Assembly (NCBI GenBank): GCA_012972825.1
Contig: JABDHL010000010.1
Span: 26,531-90,530, forward strand
Direction: 5' to 3'
From: Chlorobiaceae bacterium
GTDB lineage: Bacteria; Bacteroidota; Chlorobiia; Chlorobiales; Chlorobiaceae
DNA length: 64,000 nt
Position 1 is the stretch's first letter. Every line of letters starts with the position of its first letter. Positions 1 through 8,042 of this stretch are shown here, in pieces. A program made the translations under genes and the position numbers. The notes beneath the pieces were generated by a model. That model was not told where the DNA came from, ran no database searches, and worked only from the letters and a program-made list of their open reading frames with translations.

Positions 1-374
1 TCCGGATTGTCAAGATTGTCAAGGAGGGTTATGCTTTCGACCGGGCAGACAATATATTCCGAAGCTCCACCGAAAGCCGCATTAACTTCTTCATAACCGA
101 AAGAGCCGGCAACATAGGCGAACTTGCCGATAAGGCTCTGGTTGACATGGTCACCGACCTCAGTAATTTTTCCAACAGTTTCATAACCGGGAATAAAGGG
201 AAAGATAAATGGCCACGAAGGGATCAGCCCGTTATAAGCCATTTTTTCCGTACCGGTACTGATTGAAGACCAGTAAGTTTCAACAAGCACATCAGTTGAC
301 GAGAGGGGTTTCAGGGAAACATCACAGACCTCAATCTGCCTTACTCCTCTGAAGACAATAGCTTTTGCTTTCAT
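1..374 (-). CDS. bchC: BchC, bacteriochlorophyllide dehydrogenase (5' part; runs off the window)
   Basis: The first 124 residues of a zinc-type, GroES-like alcohol dehydrogenase are visible; the C-terminal NAD-binding half lies outside the window. The stretch STGTEKM, then a G-x-IP-x-x-PF segment, then PGYETVGK is the BchC signature. BchC oxidises the C-3 hydroxyethyl group of bacteriochlorophyllide on the way to bacteriochlorophyll a. It starts 22 bases after the bchF stop on the same strand, so the two form one transcription unit, as recalled for other green sulfur bacteria. The ATG at 374 begins MKAKAIVFRGVR, the usual family start. A generic quinone oxidoreductase is the alternative, but the bchF neighbour argues against it. 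Confidence 0.88.
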   Translation of the reverse strand, partial: MKAKAIVFRGVRQIEVCDVSLKPLSSTDVLVETYWSSISTGTEKMAYNGLIPSWPFIFPFIPGYETVGKITEVGDHVNQSLIGKFAYVAGSFGYEEVNAAFGGASEYIVCPVESITLLDNLDNP

Positions 375-395
375 AACGGTTTTTGTCGGGTTTAC

Positions 396-869
396 TCATG
401 TCGTCTGACGCTGTTTCAGCTTTTTTTCATTGTGTTTTTCAAGAAGCAGACGAATGACGAATTGCGCGGCATTAATAAGATAACTCAGGTAAGCAAGCAG
501 GGCAGTCCGGATAAGAATAGTTTCATCAAGTCCCAGAAAAAACAGGATAAAGTACGATATATGAACAACCATGGCTATGGCGCTGCCGAAATCCTCCCAG
601 AAAAATTCCGGCGCAAAAGCAAAAGCCCCGAAGACCTCTTTTTCAAAAAATCCCCCGGTTACAAAAATCAGCACCAGCATCAGGGTTTTCAGGATCACAA
701 AAAAAGTAATCCAGTAAAAGTTGTCAATCCAGATGTGTGCCTGGTAGAGATAGGTGACAGTGACACCGGTAAGAAACATAAGAAATTGTATGGGTGCCAG
801 GATTCCCTGGACTTTTGTCCATACCGATGCATTTCTTCTTTCAAGCTGTTCAGGTGTATAACGGGGCAT
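396..869 (-). CDS. bchF: BchF, 3-vinyl bacteriochlorophyllide hydratase
   Basis: A 157-residue membrane protein with four hydrophobic segments. It begins MPRYTPEQLERR and carries the conserved blocks SVWTKVQGILAP, GFFEKEVFG, FAPEFFWEDFGS and LSYLINAAQF, which mark the BchF family, and it has the family's usual length. It hydrates the C-3 vinyl group of (bacterio)chlorophyllides at the membrane; its product is the substrate of BchC, encoded 22 bases downstream. Green sulfur bacteria also carry a paralogue, BchV, so the exact pigment substrate cannot be read from sequence alone. Confidence 0.9.
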   Translation of the reverse strand: MPRYTPEQLERRNASVWTKVQGILAPIQFLMFLTGVTVTYLYQAHIWIDNFYWITFFVILKTLMLVLIFVTGGFFEKEVFGAFAFAPEFFWEDFGSAIAMVVHISYFILFFLGLDETILIRTALLAYLSYLINAAQFVIRLLLEKHNEKKLKQRQTT

Positions 870-927
870 AAAACAATGAGTTCACTGGTGATTGCAGTCA
901 AAAAAATAGTTGAATATAGTAAAAATG

Positions 928-2631
928 TTACTTTATGTTCCAGTCAAAGGCGTTGTAGAGTGAAGAAATAAGGTTGACATCAGCGTTTTTGACACGGCGG
1001 TTGAATCCTTCAAGTTCATCGTAGTAATAGAGAAATGTTCTCGGTTGTTCATCATGCAGGATTTTCTGATACTTCTTCCATAATGCAAGCTTCCGGTCAT
1101 CCGAAAGAGGTCGGTTGAGTTCTGCAATAATGGTGTCGAGTTCATGGTTTTGAAAAGCTGATGAGTTGAATTGATGTTTTGCAAAATCCGAGCCCCATAT
1201 AATAAGCTGGAAAGGCAGTGTCTCGGCGGCCATTCCCGAGAGTGCGGCATCATAGCGGAACTCGTTCTGGTTTTTTAAAAAAATCAGGTTCTCATCAAAC
1301 TTCAGACGGCAGTCAATGCCGATTTCCCTGAGGTTCTGCTGCACGATTGTGGCAGCATAGTTGCGCCGTGGATTGCCGACCGGGGCGGCAAGCTCAAAAG
1401 AGAATCTCTTTCCGTCTTTCTGCAGAATACCGTCCCGACCAGGATTCCATCCGGCCTCATGCAGCAGCGCGGAGGCTTTTTTGGGGTTATAGGTGTAGGG
1501 GGAAAGTGATGTGTTGGTTATCGCTTTATAGGCAGGCGAAAGGGAGGTGTTGACGATGGAAGCATGCTCAGGCCCCATAAACCCGTCAATAATTGATTGC
1601 CGATCAATGGCAAAGGTGAGCGCCTGGCGCACCAGGTTGCTGCCGAACAAGGCGTTTGGACGCACTCTGCCGTTTTGACGATACTCCTCCCCATCGATAT
1701 TCAGCCAGACAATGCTGTCAAAGTATCGGTTCTTGACCGGGTTGATGACAATTGAAGGTGCTGTCCTGGCAAGTTCTTTACAATCTTTTGGATTGATCCC
1801 TCCAGCTGAGATCATTGCATCAATCTGGCCTGATTTCAGCATGGAAAGCCGGGTAGTGTATTCCGGTACAACAAGAAATATCAATGATTTTATCGCGGCA
1901 GGCTTCGGCAGCATTGATAACGGGTTCCTGACAAGCTCAAGTTTTGTCTGTCGAGTCCACTTTTTTACTTTGAACGGTCCTGCACTTACTACTGGTATCG
2001 TGGATGCCTTGATGCGGATGTCGTCAGGTTTAAATGAGTTGAAGATATGTTTTGCTACCGGCATCAGATCGTTGAAATGATCGAGCACAATATCGCTGTC
2101 CATCGGTTTGTTGAAATGCAGCACCAGCGTTGAGTCATCAGGAGTTTCAACCGCATGTTCAATATCGGCTGTTCCATCCGGAAGTAAGAGAAGATCGTTG
2201 AGATAGTGCTGCCTTGAGCTCGCAATTTTGGGGTGCTTGTATAAAGAATAAGAGTATTTAAAATCATGTGAAGTCACTTTGATCCCATCTTCCCATACAA
2301 CCCCGCTCCGAAGGTGGAAAGTGGCATTCTTCCCATCCGATGAGAACTCCCAGCTTTGAGCGGTATTGGGCAAAAAAGTTATACCACCCTTTTTCTCATC
2401 ATAAGAAGCCTTCACAAGCGCAGGAAACAGCAACCCGCAAACCTCCCGCGACATGGAAAGCTGTATAAGCAAAGGATTGAGATAATCGAAATCAGCCGAT
2501 ACACCGGTAATAATGCGGCTGCGCCGAACTTCATCAGAGTTATTCCTGCACGCGGAAATGACGGTGAGCAGCAGTAATATCGCTGCAGCAGCAATGATTT
2601 TTTCCAGTGTGCGGAATATTCTCTTCATCAA
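928..2631 (-). CDS. ABC transporter substrate-binding lipoprotein, peptide/nickel family 5 (OppA/DppA-like)
   Basis: A 567-residue protein with a lipoprotein signal: basic start, hydrophobic stretch, then VISAC with the lipid cysteine at residue 28. The mature part has the family-5 pattern: a strand followed by LNPLLIQ, AQSWEFSSDGKNATFHLRSG near residue 90, a VRQALTFAIDR block in the middle and an AALLHEAGW-type block. Such proteins bind oligopeptides in the periplasm and hand them to an Opp/Dpp permease. No permease is next to it; a DppD/OppD-type ATPase lies far away at 59321. The ligand is not predictable. It sits 59 bases upstream of bchF on the same strand, so co-transcription is possible. 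Confidence 0.85.
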   Translation of the reverse strand: MMKRIFRTLEKIIAAAAILLLLTVISACRNNSDEVRRSRIITGVSADFDYLNPLLIQLSMSREVCGLLFPALVKASYDEKKGGITFLPNTAQSWEFSSDGKNATFHLRSGVVWEDGIKVTSHDFKYSYSLYKHPKIASSRQHYLNDLLLLPDGTADIEHAVETPDDSTLVLHFNKPMDSDIVLDHFNDLMPVAKHIFNSFKPDDIRIKASTIPVVSAGPFKVKKWTRQTKLELVRNPLSMLPKPAAIKSLIFLVVPEYTTRLSMLKSGQIDAMISAGGINPKDCKELARTAPSIVINPVKNRYFDSIVWLNIDGEEYRQNGRVRPNALFGSNLVRQALTFAIDRQSIIDGFMGPEHASIVNTSLSPAYKAITNTSLSPYTYNPKKASALLHEAGWNPGRDGILQKDGKRFSFELAAPVGNPRRNYAATIVQQNLREIGIDCRLKFDENLIFLKNQNEFRYDAALSGMAAETLPFQLIIWGSDFAKHQFNSSAFQNHELDTIIAELNRPLSDDRKLALWKKYQKILHDEQPRTFLYYYDELEGFNRRVKNADVNLISSLYNAFDWNIK

Positions 2632-2980
2632 TGAATTCTATTTAAGCTTGTCATCCCGAATGCAATGAGGGATCCATTTTGTCTTTCTTACTTAGCACTC
2701 AGTGCTATCTTTCTTCCTCCCAGCACTTGGAATGCCAAGACTTACTTTCTGAACTTGTCATACAGAGCGAAGCGAAGTATCCATCTTCAAAAACATAAGC
2801 AGTAAAGTACTGAAAACTTCGAATAACTTGAGAATGGGAAGATTACTATATGCCTCTGAACAGAACCAGTTATAAATTCAGATTTTCGATATCCCAATTA
2901 CTCTTTCTGTGTTCTTGCGTAAGCATGGTGTATATTGAAAATTACCGGATCGATAATGTTATGCAACCTGTCAATATGCC
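2632..2980. other. Intergenic DNA with dispersed-repeat-like segments
   Basis: No convincing gene is seen here. Two short segments, TGTCATCCCGAATGCAATGA near 2649 and GTCATACAGAGCGAAGCGAA near 2757, share the GTCAT...GCGA(A/T)G style of short interspersed repeats. A related segment occurs near 55850 after the glutamine synthetase terminator. The stretch marks the switch from minus-strand host genes to the plus-strand accessory strip. Confidence 0.45.
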
Positions 2981-4142
2981 ATGAAAAGCGAGCAGCAAAC
3001 TCGTATAGAGTTGATTGACAAGCTGTTACAGCAGGCGAGTTGGAACGTCAAAGATCCAGCACAGGTTGTGGAAGAGTTTGACATTCTGATGGAGTGCAGG
3101 AAGCCCCTACCCCTTACCAGGGTCATCAGTTCAGCGACTATGTCCTGCTGGGTAAAGATGGCAAGCCTCTTGCCGTAGTTGAGGCAAAAAAACCAGTCGT
3201 GATGCTGCCATTGGCCGTGAGCAGGCAAAGCAGTACTTTCAGCCCAAAGGAAAAGAGCTGAAACCCCAACTGCCGCTGCCGGTGAAACTTTTTGGGCTGC
3301 GGCTCGACAAAATTGAGAGCGCCCTCACAATCGGCAACACCGCCATTGTTGAGCGGGAAACTGTAAAACTACGCAAGCAGATAGCCGAGCTGCCCCAAAC
3401 CTCTGTGGTTATCAAGGAAGCTGCATCGGTTCTTCACTGTCTCCAAGAGGAAAACTTCTGGCTCTCACTTTCCTCGCAAAAGATTGAATATCTGAGAAAC
3501 CAGGTCAAGCCACTCTTCAGAATAGTCTCTGATGCTGATTTTAAAGCCATGCGTTTCGAGCGCGACATCCTGGAAACTTTACTGGCAAAGCTGCGCGACC
3601 AACAAGAAAGGTACTACACGCTCAACGATGCCATTGTCGAGCAGATCACCGAGCTTCCTCTGAGCGTTGGTTTTGTGAAACACGAAGAGGAACTGATAAG
3701 AGCCGCTCAAACGAACCACTTCTGGAATAAGGCAACCGAAGAGACCTTTGACGAGCTTATTGCAAAACTCTCACCGCTTATGAAGTTTCGCGAGCAGGAG
3801 AGCGGTGCAATCGGTCAGGTTCACCTGAATCTTGCCGATCTTATCCATAACAAAGAGATGGTTGAATTCGGCCCCCAGCATGAGGCAGTAAGCATTACTC
3901 GCTATCGTGAAATGGTCGAAACGCTTATTACCGGATTGACGAAACAGAACCCGATTCTCTCTAAAATCAAGGACGGTCAAGAGATTTCGCCTGAAGAGGC
4001 CACTGAGCTTGCGGTGTTACTCCCCAAGCATCGTTACATAGATGGATGTCTGGTTGTGTTTCTAACCCAGCTTGATGTAATCTCTTGCATGATTGTAAAG
4101 TTTACCAAGTTTTGCCCAATTACGTCCGCAGTGCGAACGTAA
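2981..4142 (+). pseudogene. hsdR: Type I restriction endonuclease subunit HsdR, decayed and internally deleted
   Basis: The first 35 codons read as the HsdR N-terminus (SEQQTRIELIDKLLQQA, then VVEEFDIL). A one-base shift near 3103 moves the frame into the nuclease region, where GHQFSDYVLLGKDGKPLAVV followed by EAKK (the D...ExK core) is readable. A second shift lies in a seven-A run near 3186. After AIGREQAKQY the text jumps to the helical C-terminal domain (3282 on), so the whole DEAD-type helicase motor is missing. The C-terminus also departs from the family near 4030. No hsdM or hsdS is visible. It cannot encode a working restriction enzyme and is a remnant of a lost type I system. Confidence 0.85.
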
Positions 4143-4244
4143 TTCAATACGGTGATAAAGCATCCATGAAGAACCCATGATTGTTCCAGTGTAGTCTGAA
4201 AAAACTTCTTGTGAATAGTTACCATAAATGCTAACTTAAGTAGA

Positions 4245-4573
4245 ATGAGTTATGAACTTGAATATTTTCATCCTCGAATCAAAGAGGATAGTAAAATCGT
4301 GGCCAAAATCCATAAAGATGGATTACGCGAGGTTAGTAGAACTACTTATAGGGTTTGGGCCTGACCTAAGGATGCCAAACTCAAAGGCAATGGGAGGTGG
4401 CTTATTTGAAACTTAGACCCAGAGGAAAAGATGGTACTGGACGGGCATTTTTCTGTTTTATGAAGGGTAAGCGCATCATGATTCTTCATGTATTCATAAA
4501 AAAGAGACAGACCACCCCTCAAAAAGATCTTAATATTGCACAAAAACGAATGAACGAGGTGATTAATGGATGA
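4245..4573 (+). pseudogene. HigB/RelE-type (Gp49-like) toxin remnant with two frameshifts
   Basis: Three reading frames must be joined to recover the protein. The ATG at 4245 starts MSYELEYFHPRIKED. After a shift near 4331 the text reads VELLIGFGPDLRMPNSKAMG, and after an extra A near 4408 it reads FELRPRGKDG, GRAFFCFMKGKRIMILH and FIKKRQTTPQKDLNIAQ. This is the pattern of phage-derived Gp49/HigB mRNA-cleaving toxins. The last codons overlap the start of the intact antitoxin at 4566, the usual toxin-first layout. The toxin is dead unless frameshifting rescues it, which is unlikely with two shifts. Confidence 0.8.
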
Positions 4574-4895
4574 CCTGACCTATCAACCAGTAAAGCATAA
4601 CCACGAAGAGTTTCTTCGTGAGGAAATGAAAGATGAAGAGTTTCGTAAGGGATATGAGGCTTTAGGACCAAAGTACTCTCTCATTAGACAACTGCTTTTG
4701 GCCCGTCAGCAATCAGGTATGACTCAGGAAGCCATTGCTAATAAAATCGGTACTACAAAAAGTGCTATTTCACGGTTGGAATCAGGAGGAAAACATGTTC
4801 CTTCCATTACTACCCTAAGGAAGTATGCCGATGCTGTTGGTTGCGACCTGGAAATTAAGCTGACTCCTAAAAATCTGAATAAAACGGCAGGCTGA
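4566..4895 (+). CDS. XRE-family antitoxin of a HigBA-like pair
   Basis: A 109-residue protein. Residues 45-95 form a helix-turn-helix (ARQQSGMTQEAIANKIGTTK, then AISRLESG and PSITTLRKYADAVG). The N-terminal half (EEFLREEMKDEEFRKGYEAL) is the helical extension seen in antitoxins that follow Gp49/HigB toxins. Its start overlaps the broken toxin gene by eight bases. It should bind the toxin and repress its own operon; with the toxin dead, it survives as an orphan repressor. The reading frame is intact. Confidence 0.8.
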   Translation: MDDLTYQPVKHNHEEFLREEMKDEEFRKGYEALGPKYSLIRQLLLARQQSGMTQEAIANKIGTTKSAISRLESGGKHVPSITTLRKYADAVGCDLEIKLTPKNLNKTAG

Positions 4896-5040
4896 CAATA
4901 AATTCAACTCTATTGCCAATCACGTCCGCACTGCAGACGCAATTGCAGTGGACCGTTATTCAGTCCGGTGATTTCTCATGAGGAGAGGTGAGTGACAAAA
5001 TAGCGCTCAAGAATTCAAAACAGTATGAAAGAGACTGTTC

Positions 5041-5319
5041 ATGACAGAAGAACAAACGATCATAACTTTTGAAAACACTCCGATCCGTCGGTACTTTGAC
5101 GAAGCTACTGACATATGGTACTTCTCGATTGTCGATGTTGTCGCCATCCTGAGCGAAAGCGTCAGCCCGCGCGATTATTGGTTCAGGATGAAAGTCAGGG
5201 TAAAAAGTGACGATGGCCTTGAACTGTCGACAATTTGTCGACAATTGAAAATGAAGGCTCCTGATGGAAAAATGCGGACAACCGATTACACAAATGTGGA
5301 AGGGTGGAGGGTGAGTTAG
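5041..5319 (+). pseudogene. BRO-N / DinD-like protein, N-terminal fragment
   Basis: A 92-residue open frame that matches the start of BRO-N domain proteins: TPIRRYFDEATDIWYFSIVD, VVAILSESVSPRDYW and STICRQLKMKAPDGKMRTTD. Full-length members of this type run on for about 200 residues more (a SIPSPKAEPFK-type block follows the equivalent point). Here the frame ends right after NVEGW, and no continuation is found in any frame, so this is a truncated remnant. Such genes occur in prophages and islands as antirepressor-like proteins. Confidence 0.7.
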
Positions 5320-5519
5320 CCTGACAGATATGCTCATTGGAAAGAACACATTGGAAGCGCACAAATGAGATGTCCCTCACCTTACTTCAGTTTTGTGTAA
5401 ATAACGTATCTTTTACTTCTGGTTGTTTTGATAACCATCAACTGTTTTATGCCTTGCTCAAGGGAAAATAAAAATCAAGTCTGATGATTTTTCGCCACAC
5501 ACAATGAAAAACATAGGGT

Positions 5520-5768
5520 ATACCAGAAATATCAAGATTTCTTGGGATTATCATTTCAATGTACTTTGATGAACACAACCCTCCGCATTTTCATGTGCAG
5601 TATAACGATTATCGGGCATCAATGGACATCAGGAATTTGAATATTACGGCGGGTTTCCTCCCAGCAAAAGTTCGTGGCCTTGTGGAAGAATGGGCAGAAT
5701 TGCATAGTGATGAACTTGTACTGATGTGGGAAACAAAGGACTTTCATCGTATTCAACCGCTTGTATAA
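5520..5768 (+). CDS. DUF4160 family protein (start codon ATA, or shortened)
   Basis: The family normally begins MPEI-x-RF-x-GIII followed by a short DEHNPPHFH block. That whole block is present here (PEISRFLGIIIS, MYFDEHNPPHFHVQY), but the codon in the place of the first ATG is ATA at 5520, and a stop (TAG) lies two codons upstream. The first ATG is at 5559 and would remove 13 conserved residues. The gene is directly followed by DUF2442, its usual partner; the pair is often listed among candidate toxin-antitoxin genes. The biochemical role is unknown. It may be translated from ATA, from the internal ATG, or be on the way to decay. Confidence 0.7.
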   Translation: MPEISRFLGIIISMYFDEHNPPHFHVQYNDYRASMDIRNLNITAGFLPAKVRGLVEEWAELHSDELVLMWETKDFHRIQPLV

Positions 5769-5779
5769 ATGAGAAAAAG

Positions 5780-6052
5780 ATGATGGAATGTATTTCAATT
5801 GTTGAGGCAAGGTATGTGAAGGATTATCAGATATTTCTGAAATTCAATACCGGTGAAACAGGAGAGGTGGATCTACGCGATCTTGTCTATAAATATCCAA
5901 TAGCGGAATCATTGCGGAACCCAGAAGTTTTCTCAAATTTTTATCTTGATTCCTGGCCCACTCTTGCGTGGGATTGCGGTTTTGATGTTGATCCTGACTC
6001 ACTTTATTTCAGGGCAACTGGCAAATCGCAGTGGGAAACGAAAGCATCATGA
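5780..6052 (+). CDS. DUF2442 family protein
   Basis: A small (about 90 residues) protein of the DUF2442 type, with a FLKFNTGETGEVDL core, DLRDLVY, and a C-terminal LAWDCGFDVDPDSLY segment. It lies 12 bases after the DUF4160 stop and is its common partner. Two ATG codons (5780 and 5783) are possible starts. Its last 108 bases are duplicated at 7215. Function is unknown; a role with DUF4160 as an antitoxin or regulator is only an inference. Confidence 0.75.
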   Translation: MMECISIVEARYVKDYQIFLKFNTGETGEVDLRDLVYKYPIAESLRNPEVFSNFYLDSWPTLAWDCGFDVDPDSLYFRATGKSQWETKAS

Positions 6053-6060
6053 CAAAACGC
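5945..6060 (+). repeat. 116-bp direct repeat, copy 1 (inside DUF2442 3' end)
   Basis: This copy covers the end of the DUF2442 gene and eight bases beyond it. It matches 7215-7330 at 114 of 116 positions with no gaps, at an offset of 1270 bases. The two differences are in the GTTGATCCTGACTCAC versus GTTGACCCTGAGTCAC region. Confidence 0.95.
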
Positions 6061-6121
6061 CATTACTGATTCTTTGTCATGCGGCAGGGGAGGATGCGCA
6101 ACGAGGGCAAATGTCCCATGT

Positions 6122-6331
6122 TCAGGCCACGACAATATTTTGAGTTCCAATAAATTCTGTTTCCAGCACTGGCTCGCCATCCTCAAGCAGCATTTCTACC
6201 ATTTCCAGAAGGTTCTGATGGAGTTCATCCAGGGTTTCCCCTTGTGTGTGTGCTCCTTGGAATCCTGGGATAAACCCAACAAAAAGACCAGTCTCTGTAC
6301 AGCGTTCAACAATTGCCGTGTAATTTTTCAT
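6122..6331 (-). CDS. HicB-family antitoxin-like protein, orphan
   Basis: A 69-residue protein starting MKNYTAIVE. The start at 6331 is chosen because an AAGGAGAGGAG ribosome site lies just upstream. The sequence (GLFVGFIPGFQGAHTQGETL, then DELHQNLLEMVEMLLEDGEP) is the HicB/UPF0150 partial RNase-H-like fold, which binds the HicA RNA toxin. No HicA frame is found on either side, and no C-terminal DNA-binding domain is present. It may be a free-standing antitoxin or a remnant of a pair. Confidence 0.75.
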   Translation of the reverse strand: MKNYTAIVERCTETGLFVGFIPGFQGAHTQGETLDELHQNLLEMVEMLLEDGEPVLETEFIGTQNIVVA

Positions 6332-6556
6332 TGTAAGCGTTCTCCTCTCCTTATTCATCAGGTTATTTCGTCAGACATGGCAAAATTGTCTATTCCTCAA
6401 GGTAAAAAATTGATACTGATCCCCAGATAACAAGGCAGAAAATGGTTATGAACCTTCAGTAATTATTGAGCTTAAGCCAAGCTTTGCAAATACATGATTT
6501 GAATGTTGTTGCTTATTATTATCAAGAATTAGCATAAATTGACAGTATGATATCCA

Positions 6557-6576
6557 TTATGATGGTTCCATCGTAA
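6557..6576. promoter_or_regulatory. Palindromic operator candidate upstream of parDE
   Basis: The 12-bp perfect palindrome GATGGTTCCATC (6561-6572) extends to 20 bp with one mismatched pair (TTA...TAA flanks). It ends 19 bases before the parD start. ParD-type ribbon-helix-helix antitoxins bind short palindromes at their own promoter, so this is the likely autoregulatory site. The binding itself is inference. Confidence 0.5.
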
Positions 6577-6595
6577 AGAAAACAAAGACAAAACC

Positions 6596-6859
6596 ATGCC
6601 AATTAATGTTAATCTGACGCCGTTCCTTGAAGAGATGGTTCGTCAAAAAGTAAAATCAGGGCTCTATACATCCGCAAGTGAGGTGGTCCGTGAGGCATTA
6701 CGCCTTATGGAAGAGCAGGATTCTCTTCGCAAAGCAAAGCTTGATACGTTACGGCAGGATATACGTGCCGGAATAGAGAGCGGCACTGCTAACGCTTGGG
6801 ATGCCGAAGAGATAAAGAAAACAGTCAGAAAAAGAAGGACAGCCACCAAGGCAGGTTAA
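6596..6859 (+). CDS. parD: ParD-family antitoxin
   Basis: An 87-residue protein. The N-terminal 45 residues form a ribbon-helix-helix (INVNLTPFLEEMVRQKVKSG, then YTSASEVVREALRLMEE), followed by a charged tail that would wrap the toxin. This is the ParD/CopG layout. It lies four bases before parE, as expected for a co-translated pair. It should neutralise ParE and repress the operon through the palindrome just upstream. Confidence 0.9.
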   Translation: MPINVNLTPFLEEMVRQKVKSGLYTSASEVVREALRLMEEQDSLRKAKLDTLRQDIRAGIESGTANAWDAEEIKKTVRKRRTATKAG

Positions 6860-6863
6860 GTAA

Positions 6864-7175
6864 ATGCCGATAATCATTAAACGCCCCCTTGTTTTTGAGG
6901 ATATTGCAGATATTTGGGATTACATAGCCGAGGATAACGAGAACAATGCCGATGCCTTTATTGATTCTATCGATAGGAAATTCCATGAGTTGGCGGTCTC
7001 ACCTCAGATTGGCCGTTTGCGGACTGAGCTTTTACCCGGGTTGTTAAGTTTTCCATTTCGCAGATATATCATTTTCTATCTCATTATTCCTGGCGGTATA
7101 GAGATTGTAAGAATGTTGCACGGTGCCCGTGATATCGATCCTCTGTTTAACCCGGCAGATACGGAAGAGGCATAA
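6864..7175 (+). CDS. parE: ParE-family toxin
   Basis: A 103-residue RelE/ParE-fold protein. It shows the N-terminal DIADIWDYIAEDN helix, PQIGRLRTELLPGL in the middle, and the C-terminal FRRYIIFYLI, IEIVRMLHGARDID signature. Family members of this type block DNA gyrase. The frame is intact and paired with ParD, so this module looks functional, unlike the HigB-like and HsdR remnants nearby. Confidence 0.9.
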   Translation: MPIIIKRPLVFEDIADIWDYIAEDNENNADAFIDSIDRKFHELAVSPQIGRLRTELLPGLLSFPFRRYIIFYLIIPGGIEIVRMLHGARDIDPLFNPADTEEA

Positions 7176-7214
7176 AATTCTTTTTTTCGATCCGAAAGCC
7201 TAACACTGGTAATC

Positions 7215-7330
7215 CTTGATTCCTGGCCCACTCTTGCGTGGGATTGCGGTTTTGATGTTGACCCTGAGTCACTTTATTTCAGGGCAACTGGCAAATCGCA
7301 GTGGGAAACGAAAGCATCATGACAAAACGC
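7215..7330 (+). repeat. 116-bp direct repeat, copy 2 (orphan DUF2442 fragment)
   Basis: A 3' fragment of the DUF2442 gene that lacks the upstream coding part. It is 98% identical to 5945-6060. The two copies bracket the HicB and ParDE genes in direct orientation. It starts about 40 bases after the parE stop. Confidence 0.95.
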
Positions 7331-7691
7331 TGTTCAGTGATGTAGATCTCAGTTTCCACTTTGGCGTTATCCTCTGCTGACATTTTCCAAATTTATTTAT
7401 TGTCATAACCCGCACATCTGTGATTTTACCATGGGGTGCTTTGGACAGTAATAAACCAGCTCCCACTGTCCAGAAACATCAAGGATTTTATTGGAATAGA
7501 CGGCTGAAACTTGCTAATCCATGGCTCATAACATGATTCACAGTTGATCCCCCTGGAGAAAAAAATTACCCACCACTTCGACCTTCCACAATCGCCTGAT
7601 ATTCGCAATAGCACATTATTGCTTTTTATAACACCAGGGAAGCGCTATATTCGAATTATTAATCATACGATAAATGTAAAAATAGTTAATT
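7331..7691. other. Gap between repeat copy 2 and HipBA
   Basis: About 360 bases without a supported gene. Open frames here are short and resemble nothing I recognise. The last 80 bases are AT-rich and would hold the hipBA promoter and operators. Confidence 0.4.
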
Positions 7692-7724
7692 GTGACGGAA
7701 ATATCATACAAAGAATGGTCTTCC

Positions 7725-8018
7725 ATGAGCGATTCTGTTTTGGTAGAGCAAATCGGTAATTTTGTGAAGCATCATAGGCTGGAGCAGAACAAAACTCAGG
7801 ATATGCTGGCACATGCTGCCGGCATCAGTCGTTCCACCCTCAGCCTGCTCGAAAGAGGGGAGTCGGTAACCCTGGCCACACTCATACAGGTGTTGAGGGT
7901 ATTGGATCAGTTGCAGGTGATGGATGTCTTTGAGGTACAGCAAAGCATCAGTCCGCTGGCTATGGCCAAAATGGAACAGGAGAAAAGAAAAAGAGCAAGG
8001 CATAAAAAAAACAAATAA
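7725..8018 (+). CDS. hipB: HipB-like XRE antitoxin
   Basis: A helix-turn-helix protein of 97 residues from the ATG at 7725; a GTG at 7692 would add 11 residues. The DNA-binding region reads IGNFVKHHRLEQNKTQDMLA, then AGISRSTLSLLERGESVTLA. The C-terminus is a lysine- and arginine-rich tail. It sits 24 bases upstream of hipA in the standard order and should bind HipA and repress the operon. Confidence 0.85.
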   Translation: MSDSVLVEQIGNFVKHHRLEQNKTQDMLAHAAGISRSTLSLLERGESVTLATLIQVLRVLDQLQVMDVFEVQQSISPLAMAKMEQEKRKRARHKKNK

Positions 8019-8042
8019 TCCGGAAGGAGCTGACTGGTAAAT

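Noticed and set aside
6004..6186. Possible HicA toxin next to HicB
   Set aside because: The frame lacks the HicA double-stranded-RNA-binding pattern and overlaps the DUF2442 end and its repeat.
7426..7614. Short minus-strand frame before HipBA
   Set aside because: No ribosome site, odd composition, no recognisable family; treated as non-coding.
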